Source of the DNA: Gammaproteobacteria bacterium
GTDB taxonomy: Bacteria; Pseudomonadota; Gammaproteobacteria; Pseudomonadales; Azotimanducaceae_A
Direction of reading: 5' to 3'
Assembly: GCA_012960755.1 (NCBI GenBank)
Contig: DUAT01000039.1
Span: 81,997 to 145,996 of the forward strand
Length of the DNA: 64,000 nt
In this document: positions 57,432 through 64,000 of the stretch, in pieces
Numbering within the stretch: the stretch's first letter is position 1
How the letters are laid out: each line of letters begins with the position of its first letter
Position numbers and translations under genes: made by a program
The notes under the pieces: model-generated
The model's input: only the letters and a program-made list of their open reading frames with translations
What the model was told of the DNA's origin: nothing
The model's database searches: none

Positions 57432-58757
57432 TTAACGGGCGCTGTCATTTGCCTGCCAGCGATTGCTGACAAAATACACCACCAACCCAATCACAATCAC
57501 CGCAACTCCAACGGCGACCTCCATGATTCGATTGATTGAAATAAATGTCACTGTCCAGGTCGTGATGGCAATGTAGATCAAGGGTGTTACCGGATAGCCG
57601 ATGGTCTTGTACCCTGTGTGATCAACAGCTATTTTCCGGTAACGAAGAACGAATACTCCAACAACCGCGAACAGCGAGTTTATGCCAAGGATAAACCCTG
57701 AAAAGACCAAAATGGATTCGAAAGTCGCGGTGCTGATAAACAAAATACTCAAGACTGATTGAAAATAAATTGCCAGGGCAGGGATACCTTTACTGTTTAG
57801 CCTTCCCAGCCAGCTGAAGACCCGAAAGTCTTCGCCAATGACTTGTAACACCCTGGGTCCGGCCATGATCATCGCACTGACTGTGGATATCAGCAGCAGG
57901 GAGAGGACAAAACCCATCACCAATGCGCCACGGGGGCCGAATGTGGTTTCTGCAACAATCACCCCAATCTCGATTTTCCCTTCCATGGCATGCATAGGCG
58001 CTGCATAAAGAAACACCGCATTCAGCAGCAAATAAAGAGCCATTACCATTACCGTGCCAACAATCATCACCAGTGGCACATTCTTTTGTGGATTTTCTAT
58101 TTCACTGGCGATGTAGGTTGCCGCATTCCAACCGGTATAGGCATAGTTTACGTAGATCAGGGAAATAGCAAATGCACCCCCGGTAATAATGGGTATATCG
58201 CTCGAAACGGGCAGCAGCTCCAAGCTCTGTGGAAACTCCGCAAACCATGATACAACGGCACAAAACAGCAGGATGAGAATGATCTTTAAGAAAGTAAGCC
58301 ATTGTTGAAAACCGCTGCTCGCACGTCTGCTACTGGCATGTACAACCGTTAATACAACCACCAGAGCAATGGCGGCAAATTCACGGTTTATCTCAATGGT
58401 GCCAGCCAACGCGGCGGAAAGATAAGCCGCAAACGTCATAGCAGCCAGTGCAGTGGGTGCCGCGAAACCCACGGTAATGGAAACCCAGCCAGACACGAAG
58501 CCCATGGCAGGGTGATAAATACGGCTGAGGAAATTATACTCTCCACCAGAGCGAGGTAGCGATGCGCTTAACTCGGCATAGGTGAGTGCACCGCACAAGG
58601 CCGCAATCCCACCCACAAACCAGAGTAACAACAGGACAAATTCAGATTGAATATCAACCAGTTGATAACCAAGACTGGTGAAAACACCGGTACCAACCAT
58701 ATTGGCAACGACGACGGCAATTGCGGTTGTGAGACTAAAACGGCGGAATTGGTTCAT
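57432..58757 (-). CDS. APC family amino acid permease
   Basis: A 441-residue permease with 12 hydrophobic segments. VVANMVGTGVFTSLGYQL matches the first-helix signature of the APC superfamily, and YAELSASLPRSGGEYNF follows. The substrate cannot be told; cationic or neutral amino acids or amines are typical. On the same strand as the PilZ gene upstream, with 22 bases between. Confidence 0.88.
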   Translation of the reverse strand: MNQFRRFSLTTAIAVVVANMVGTGVFTSLGYQLVDIQSEFVLLLLWFVGGIAALCGALTYAELSASLPRSGGEYNFLSRIYHPAMGFVSGWVSITVGFAAPTALAAMTFAAYLSAALAGTIEINREFAAIALVVVLTVVHASSRRASSGFQQWLTFLKIILILLFCAVVSWFAEFPQSLELLPVSSDIPIITGGAFAISLIYVNYAYTGWNAATYIASEIENPQKNVPLVMIVGTVMVMALYLLLNAVFLYAAPMHAMEGKIEIGVIVAETTFGPRGALVMGFVLSLLLISTVSAMIMAGPRVLQVIGEDFRVFSWLGRLNSKGIPALAIYFQSVLSILFISTATFESILVFSGFILGINSLFAVVGVFVLRYRKIAVDHTGYKTIGYPVTPLIYIAITTWTVTFISINRIMEVAVGVAVIVIGLVVYFVSNRWQANDSAR

Positions 58758-58779
58758 AGGTCGATGTGGTTGGATCTTC

Positions 58780-59385
58780 TTACTCTTTAGGCTTGTAATT
58801 CCGGCCTATTATGGGCGCGACAAATCTTACTCCAAACTGACTGCGCCAGATTTCGAACCCTTCCGACTCGACTATTTTCAGTCCTATCAGCTGCCCTTCC
58901 CCGAGAGGACGCACCCAGCGAGTCTCTCCTAACAGCTCGAAACTCTCGCCATCGTCGGCATCTAACATCAACGACAGCTTACTGCCTTTGGGAAGTATCT
59001 TTTCAATGGAAACTTTCATTCCATGCAATCCCAGATCCTGAGTTCGGCCATTTAATGTCATACCAACCAGCTCGACATTTTCCTCGCACTCATCAACCAA
59101 CAGGACGACGCTAAAACTATTTTCGATTCTCGGTTCAATCCGCGTGTTGGAAATCGGGTCTTCCTTCTGTACAGATTTCTCCTGCAGTACATTTTCGTTC
59201 TGCTCTAAAAAACCTTCGACATCTTCGACGGTTTCCAGTGTTTCAACCTCCGGTAATTCGTGATGATTCAGAAACAACCATTTATAAAACTCGATAGCCT
59301 CTTCATCAGAGCCTTTTTGCTTTTTTCGATCCGGCCACCGCAAGTGCAGCTTCAAGAGCTTTGTATTTGACTCTACAGACAACAT
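58780..59385 (-). CDS. PilZ domain protein
   Basis: A 201-residue protein: the N-terminal ~75 residues are charged and helical (unknown), followed by a PilZ domain (~85-190). The RxxxR cyclic-di-GMP motif is RIEPR and the second motif is QDLGLHGMKV, where the usual (D/N)xSxxG serine is Gly. Binding of c-di-GMP may be weakened. The end AELGETRWVRPLGEGQLIGLKI-like (LGETRWVRPL) segment is typical. Related proteins act in motility and surface switching. Confidence 0.78.
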   Translation of the reverse strand: MLSVESNTKLLKLHLRWPDRKKQKGSDEEAIEFYKWLFLNHHELPEVETLETVEDVEGFLEQNENVLQEKSVQKEDPISNTRIEPRIENSFSVVLLVDECEENVELVGMTLNGRTQDLGLHGMKVSIEKILPKGSKLSLMLDADDGESFELLGETRWVRPLGEGQLIGLKIVESEGFEIWRSQFGVRFVAPIIGRNYKPKE

Positions 59386-59424
59386 ATTTTGTATTACTAG
59401 TTTAACTACCGGTCACTGATCATA

Positions 59425-60912
59425 TCATCCATCGCCGGATCTTACCCGACTTACCGCTGTCAGCCAGCCCCGGTACCGATCATCGACAACGGAGCCGCTT
59501 AATTTTGGAACGAACTGCCTTTCCAGTTGCCATTTGCCTCTCAAATCTTCCACCGAAGAAAAAATTCCCACCTCTAATCCTGCAAAGTAACATGCGCCCA
59601 ATGCCGTAGTTTCAGTGATCTGCGGCCTATCAACCGGTATCTGCAAAGTATCCGAAAGGTATTGGCAAACCCAATTATTAGCAATCATGCCACCATCAAT
59701 TCTGAGTTGGCTGGTTCTAACTCCATCGTTAGCCATGGCCTGCAATAAATCCCTGCTTTGATAGCAGACTGACTGCAGCGTAGCGGTTACAATTTCTTCG
59801 ATTCCTGAATCCCGGGTGAGACCAATAATCGCGCCCCGCGCCTCCGCATCCCAATATGGCGCGCCAAGACCTGTAAAAGCAGGTACCAGGTAGACGCCTT
59901 TCGCGTCCTGAGTTTTCTCGGCGATGGCCTCCGTTTCAGAAGCGTGACTAATGAGTTTCAACCCATCCCTTAACCATTGCACCGCTGCACCGGCAATGAA
60001 GATGCTGCCTTCCAGTGCATAGGTCACTTCACCGTTGAGACGATAGCCCACGGTGGTAAGCAGCTTGTTGCTGGATTCCACCGCCTCAGAACCGGTATTG
60101 AGAACAGCAAAACATCCCGTTCCATAGGTGCTTTTCAGCATGCCGGAATCGAAACAACCCTGGCCAAACAACGCGCAATGTTGATCCCCCGCCATACCTG
60201 CAATGGGTATCGCGGCACCAAACAATTGCCTGTCGGTAACGCCAAAATCAGCACTGGAGTCCATCACTTCTGGCAGCAGCGATTCAGGTATGTCGAATCT
60301 GGCCAATAACTCCTTGTCCCAGGTTTGATTATGAATGTTAAACAGTAAAGTCCGCGATGCATTGGTTGCATCAGTTTTATGGGACTGCCCATTAGTCAAA
60401 CGCCAGAGTAGAAAACTATCCACGGTACCAAACGCCAACTCTCCCTTGTCAGCCTGTGCCCTGGCGCCTGGTACATTGTCCAGGATCCAGCGGAGTTTCG
60501 TTCCGGAGAAATAGGGATCAAGAAGCAACCCCGTCTTCTGCGTGACTACCGATTCGAATCCATCTTTCTTTAGCTCATCACAGTATTCTGCAGTGCGACG
60601 ATCCTGCCAGACAATGGCTTTATGAATTACTTCACCGGATTTTCGATTCCACACCAGGGTGGTTTCTCTTTGATTCGTAATACCAATAGCGGCGACATCA
60701 GTTGCCGACACATGGCCAGTGGAGAGTACTTCCTTGAAAGTGTTGACGGTTGTTGTCCAGATTTCTTCGGGGTCATGCTCAACCCAACCGTCATCAGGAA
60801 AAAACTGGGTAAATTCCTGCTGTGCAGCCTCCACAATATTCCCATCAGCATCAAACAATATTGCCCGGGAACTCGTGGTCCCCTGGTCAATTGCGACGAT
60901 AAACTTTGTCAT
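59425..60912 (-). CDS. glpK: Glycerol kinase
   Basis: A 495-residue FGGY kinase that phosphorylates glycerol to sn-glycerol 3-phosphate. Hallmarks are [41 protein letters not shown], and the FGGY signatures GTVDSFLLW and YSGTKLRW-like region ([11 protein letters not shown]). Length is standard. It begins 3 bases after the marR stop, forming a MarR-glpK operon; no glpF or glpD in the window. Confidence 0.95.
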   Translation of the reverse strand: MTKFIVAIDQGTTSSRAILFDADGNIVEAAQQEFTQFFPDDGWVEHDPEEIWTTTVNTFKEVLSTGHVSATDVAAIGITNQRETTLVWNRKSGEVIHKAIVWQDRRTAEYCDELKKDGFESVVTQKTGLLLDPYFSGTKLRWILDNVPGARAQADKGELAFGTVDSFLLWRLTNGQSHKTDATNASRTLLFNIHNQTWDKELLARFDIPESLLPEVMDSSADFGVTDRQLFGAAIPIAGMAGDQHCALFGQGCFDSGMLKSTYGTGCFAVLNTGSEAVESSNKLLTTVGYRLNGEVTYALEGSIFIAGAAVQWLRDGLKLISHASETEAIAEKTQDAKGVYLVPAFTGLGAPYWDAEARGAIIGLTRDSGIEEIVTATLQSVCYQSRDLLQAMANDGVRTSQLRIDGGMIANNWVCQYLSDTLQIPVDRPQITETTALGACYFAGLEVGIFSSVEDLRGKWQLERQFVPKLSGSVVDDRYRGWLTAVSRVRSGDG

Positions 60913-60915
60913 TTG

Positions 60916-61392
60916 TCACTTGTCCTTTGCATGGCCGGCTTCACTATATCTCTTTTCGTCCAGATACTGTCGCAGCTCTTGCAAAAATGGTAATTGTTGC
61001 CTTAAGCCATCCAGAGAAAAATGTTCAACATACTCCATCATCATAGGACCTGCTTCCCGTAATGCTTGATCACGAACTTGCCTGCCCCTGGCCGTCATGG
61101 TGACGATCTTCTGACGACCGTTGGATTCATCGGGTTTTACATCTATCAATCCCTTCTCCTGCAGCTTCTTCAGGGTATTGGTCATGGCACCTTTGGTCAC
61201 CATAAATGCGGTAGAGAGTCGGCCCGGCGTCGCGACAGAATCAACCCTGACAAACCAGTTAAGCACGGAAAATTGTGATCGGCTCAGACCGATCGGCAGG
61301 GCCCGGTCAAAGGCATTACTGGACAATTGGGCGATGATGTTGATTTCGTTAAAAAAGGTAAAAGCAAGTTTATTTTTATTGGCCACGATCAC
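60916..61392 (-). CDS. MarR family transcriptional regulator
   Basis: A 158-residue winged-helix regulator: LSRSQFSVLNWFVRV, VTKGAMTNTLKKLQEKGLIDVKPDESNGRQ and the ITMTARGRQ-like VTMTARGRQVRDQAL. It is the first gene of an operon with glpK and is divergent from the 137-residue protein at 61524. Two perfect copies of a 15-base repeat with AGTTAAACT palindromes (61441-61475) upstream are probable binding sites. A ligand related to glycerol or a lipid product is a guess. Confidence 0.9.
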   Translation of the reverse strand: MIVANKNKLAFTFFNEINIIAQLSSNAFDRALPIGLSRSQFSVLNWFVRVDSVATPGRLSTAFMVTKGAMTNTLKKLQEKGLIDVKPDESNGRQKIVTMTARGRQVRDQALREAGPMMMEYVEHFSLDGLRQQLPFLQELRQYLDEKRYSEAGHAKDK

Positions 61393-61440
61393 TCCTCGCG
61401 TAGGCGATGTTAGAGTTTAACGTCAAATAGGTTTGCATTT

Positions 61441-61475
61441 AAACTGTTTATAGTTAAACTGTTTATAGTTAAACT
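61441..61475. promoter_or_regulatory. Tandem operator repeats upstream of marR
   Basis: AAACTGTTTATAGTT occurs twice in direct tandem (61441-61455 and 61456-61470), with a third partial copy AAACT. The palindrome AGTTAAACT occurs at 61452-61460 and 61467-61475. This lies between the divergent marR-glpK operon and the 137-residue gene, as expected for a MarR family operator controlling both directions. Confidence 0.7.
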
Positions 61476-61523
61476 ATCAAGCTCACACAATTGGATCGTT
61501 AGACACCACTCAAGGAGAAATTT

Positions 61524-61937
61524 ATGAAAGTTGTTTATTGGGTCATCGGTAGTTTGCTGGCCGTTGTCATCGTGTTTGGAATCGTCGAACGTTTAGCATC
61601 CGAACGCATCGAAGTCGTTGAATTACATACCCACGACGAATCCGGACAGGAAATCACAACCCGCCTGTGGATAGTTGATTACAACGGACACCCCTACCTG
61701 AGAACAAGCGATGAGCAATCCGGTTGGTTTACACGTCTGAACGCACAGAAGAAGATCAAGCTCACCCGGACCAATAATACGCTGACTTACGAAACAAGCC
61801 GCGCACCAGAGTTAAGAGACAAGATCAATACACTTATGCATGACAAATATACCTGGGGCGATAGTTTTATTGGCGCTGTTTTCGGCCGGGACAACGCAAT
61901 CCCGGTCAAGCTTGCCATGGTAGCCAACCACCAATAG
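61524..61937 (+). CDS. Membrane-anchored PNPOx/deazaflavin-nitroreductase-like protein
   Basis: A 137-residue protein with an N-terminal transmembrane segment (about residues 4-24) and a small beta-barrel domain. TTRLWIVDYNGHPYLRT and SGWFTRLNAQKKIKLTR resemble the split-barrel flavin-binding fold of nitroreductase/quinone-reductase-like proteins. Flavin, F420 or heme binding is not shown by sequence. ATG 61524 follows a good AGGAG (61512-61516). It is probably controlled by the divergent MarR. Confidence 0.65.
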   Translation: MKVVYWVIGSLLAVVIVFGIVERLASERIEVVELHTHDESGQEITTRLWIVDYNGHPYLRTSDEQSGWFTRLNAQKKIKLTRTNNTLTYETSRAPELRDKINTLMHDKYTWGDSFIGAVFGRDNAIPVKLAMVANHQ

Positions 61938-61956
61938 ATGCGACTGCAAGCGGGTC

Positions 61957-63762
61957 TCAGCCTGAACTCTTCAAGCCATAAACCATCTCGCGGGTCACTT
62001 TGAGATGTGCCTGAATAATTGCATCTTCAGGTATTTCAAGTTTCGTGGAGACCACGAACTTCGAAAAATGATACACCGCGGCGGTAAATGAGATACCTGA
62101 AGCGACCACATACACAACCGCCAGCAATCCCGGCGCACTCGCAATATCAGTAATCTCCGTGACCAGCAGATAAGCAAAGATTACAAAAGATGACAGGCAT
62201 GCTAGCGACAGAAAAAGCGTGTGCTTTCCCAGCGCCTGCTTGCCTTTCTCGATCAGCAATTCGAGTTCTGCCAGGCTGAAATGATCCAGCTCCCAACCTA
62301 CCGCTTCATCAACCCCGCGGGAACCGGGTGGGTGAACGATATAGCCGGTAATGGGGTCAATCACGCTTTCTCCTTTTCGATGCGCTTCAATACCCTGCCA
62401 GATTTCCTCATGCTTCTTTTTGGTTAACGGGTAGAACCATCCAATAGAAAACGCGGTGATTGCCATGCACGCAGGTGCAAGACAAAAAATAGCACGAATA
62501 GTGAATTGTACGGATTCCGTCTGCTCAACATTTGGTGCATATCCCACAGTCGCAAGAATGGCCAATGGTACGGACATACTCGGGATAACCATGAATTTGG
62601 TGCAGATGGACCATAATGCACCGTATTGCGCTTCACGGCGCTTACCGGTGTGCAGTTCATCATAGTCAATCACATCTGCCTGCATGGAGGGTCCCAGAAA
62701 CAGTCCTGCGCTAAAGCCAAAACCAGAGATAACCAATATGAAGATCGCGGGAATCAAGTCACCCTTGTCGAGTGTAAACAGACCCAGGCTACCGAAAATC
62801 CCCGGCAAATATCCCGCCAACCATACGGGCTTTTTCTCGAACTTTCGTGACAGCCATACCCAGACTGGCAAGGACAAAAACCCGGCAAGAAAATAGCTGG
62901 CGAGAAAAATAGCTAACCACATATCCGGGTTTTCAGGCTGGAGCACGTACTTTGTAAAATACGGCATCATCAGACCCGGTATGGCGCCGGTTATGGACCC
63001 AACGAGATACACGATAAGCAACAGGCGAAACACCTTGTTACGCATGACACGCCGGACACCGGGTATCAGAGGATTCGACTCCCGGGTCATGAAACTCGGG
63101 CGTTCCTTTACCCGCACAACAAGATTCAGGTACAGGATCACGAGCAAGCTGCCGAATATAATAGCGAACGAGGTGTACCCCTGGCGAGGGCCGCCTAACT
63201 GGCTGATAAGTATGGGTGGCAATACCGCGGCTACCAATGTACCCGCCATCACGAAACCTTCCCGGATGCCAAACAAGGCACTGCGTTCGTGGTAGTCAAG
63301 GGTTAGCTCGGGCCCCAGGGCCGCATAGGGAATGATGTACACCGTGTGAAACACATAGTAGAGGGTATAGGTCACGGCGAACCAGGTGGCCGCGGTCACA
63401 CCGTCGAGGTCTTCGGGAGGCGTGAACATGAGGTAAAAAGCCAACGCTGCGAGCGGTGCACCTACCGCCATCCAGGGCCTCCTGCGCCCCCATCTGGTCC
63501 GGGTTTTATCACTTACCCACCCCATCACCGGGTCCGTAATCGCATCCAGTGAGCGCGCAAGTGCCTTCACCAGCGCAATAATCCCCAGCGGCACCAATAT
63601 TGTGTCGGAATAGAAAATAGTGAGATGGATAGCGATGGGGATCGCCAGAGCTGCACCGGCAAAATTGGGCGCGCCGTAGTATATTTTCGTCGAAAATGGC
63701 AATGCAGATTTACTCGATGGACTGCTCGCCGTACTGGGCTGGGAAGAGGCTATGCTAGACAT
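61957..63762 (-). CDS. GPH family (glycoside-pentoside-hexuronide) MFS symporter
   Basis: A 601-residue permease with 12 or more hydrophobic segments, a polar N-terminal tail (Ser-rich, ~18 residues) and a long polar C-terminal part (about residues 455-535) before two more helices. The N-terminal repeat has the GPH feature SLDAITDPVMGWVSDKTRTRWGRRRPW. The family carries sugar:Na+ or H+ symport, but some marine relatives carry other solutes. The C-terminal extension of ~140 residues makes it longer than the ~450-residue norm. It is convergent with the 137-residue gene. Confidence 0.85.
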   Translation of the reverse strand: MSSIASSQPSTASSPSSKSALPFSTKIYYGAPNFAGAALAIPIAIHLTIFYSDTILVPLGIIALVKALARSLDAITDPVMGWVSDKTRTRWGRRRPWMAVGAPLAALAFYLMFTPPEDLDGVTAATWFAVTYTLYYVFHTVYIIPYAALGPELTLDYHERSALFGIREGFVMAGTLVAAVLPPILISQLGGPRQGYTSFAIIFGSLLVILYLNLVVRVKERPSFMTRESNPLIPGVRRVMRNKVFRLLLIVYLVGSITGAIPGLMMPYFTKYVLQPENPDMWLAIFLASYFLAGFLSLPVWVWLSRKFEKKPVWLAGYLPGIFGSLGLFTLDKGDLIPAIFILVISGFGFSAGLFLGPSMQADVIDYDELHTGKRREAQYGALWSICTKFMVIPSMSVPLAILATVGYAPNVEQTESVQFTIRAIFCLAPACMAITAFSIGWFYPLTKKKHEEIWQGIEAHRKGESVIDPITGYIVHPPGSRGVDEAVGWELDHFSLAELELLIEKGKQALGKHTLFLSLACLSSFVIFAYLLVTEITDIASAPGLLAVVYVVASGISFTAAVYHFSKFVVSTKLEIPEDAIIQAHLKVTREMVYGLKSSG

Positions 63763-63921
63763 TCAGGACTCACTGCATATTCGCATCGATGATAGCTGAA
63801 TTTGCCGTCTTCCGACACCAGCCTTGATTTTACAAAACCAACAATTAGAATCCGCAACGAATACGGTATGTCTTTACCTGGGCTCGTACACGGGTTCGTG
63901 TGCACTCAAGTTTTGCATCCC

Positions 63922-64000
63922 TGATTCGGCGTTCCTGACTAGGCGTCCCCGACTAGGCGTCCCCGACTAGGCGTCCCCGACTAGGCGTCCCCGACTAGGC
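63922..64000. repeat. 14-base tandem repeat running off the window
   Basis: The unit CGACTAGGCGTCCC is present five times in a row from 63922, the first two copies diverged, followed by a 9-base partial copy at the window edge. The copies from 63950 on are identical. Period 14 is not a multiple of three, so coding is unlikely. Total length is unknown. Confidence 0.9.

Noticed and set aside
63922..64000. CRISPR array
   Set aside because: Repeats are directly adjacent with no spacers.

Overview
The window reads as ordinary chromosome of a Gammaproteobacterium, most likely a marine or hydrocarbon-associated member of the Pseudomonadales and relatives. The evidence is gene content and order: lptF-lptG divergent from pepA-holC-(small gene)-valS, slyX, a FabY-type long ketosynthase, the prkA-yeaH-spoVR operon, prfC/rimI with a holD-like gene, and class I fumarase. 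G+C looks close to 50 percent by eye. I see no tRNA, rRNA, CRISPR array, prophage or complete insertion sequence. Gene names come from motif recognition and were not checked by database search.

Layout. 1-2.8 kb: tail of a probable LPS-core kinase, then a tightly coupled carbamoyltransferase / SxtJ-like / DUF5989 cassette facing an SGNH hydrolase, which suggests carbamoylation or acylation of a surface glycan. 4.5-13.3 kb: RDD protein, LPS export permeases, pepA-holC-valS and a cold-shock protein. 13.3-19.4 kb: quinone oxidoreductase, slyX, a hisH-hisF pair and, divergent from it, a GntR winged-helix domain fused to a complete AIR synthase (PurM), followed by a LysR/TauE divergent pair. 19.4-34.2 kb: lipid metabolism, with a single-chain biotin-dependent carboxylase of 1637 residues, fumarase, AsmA-like protein, MaoC hydratase, thiolase, FabY and an alpha/beta-hydrolase-fold protein lacking its nucleophile.

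34.3-39.4 kb is a gene graveyard. Two places show a pair of oppositely oriented genes each cut off at one shared breakpoint (S9 peptidase/amidohydrolase near 34.9 kb; P450/DUF222-HNH near 38.4 kb), and an M20 peptidase is broken into three frames. A VOC protein and a methyltransferase between them look intact. 39.4-46 kb: CYP153-like P450, DUF1330 protein, phosphodiesterase, cobalt-type nitrile hydratase operon and an exported SPATA20-like protein. 46-54 kb: the PrkA stress operon, prfC, rimI and a holD-like gene. 54-64 kb: a MITE-like element that forms the end of tesB, then tesB, crotonase, transporters, PilZ, a marR-glpK operon with repeated operators, a GPH symporter, and a 14-bp tandem repeat running off the window end.

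The best candidate for something undescribed is the GntR-PurM fusion. It pairs a DNA-binding domain with a purine-pathway enzyme and is divergent from hisHF, whose reaction releases the purine intermediate AICAR. A dyad that could be its own operator sits just upstream. The single-chain carboxylase with a non-standard domain order and the tesB-terminating MITE are the next most notable.
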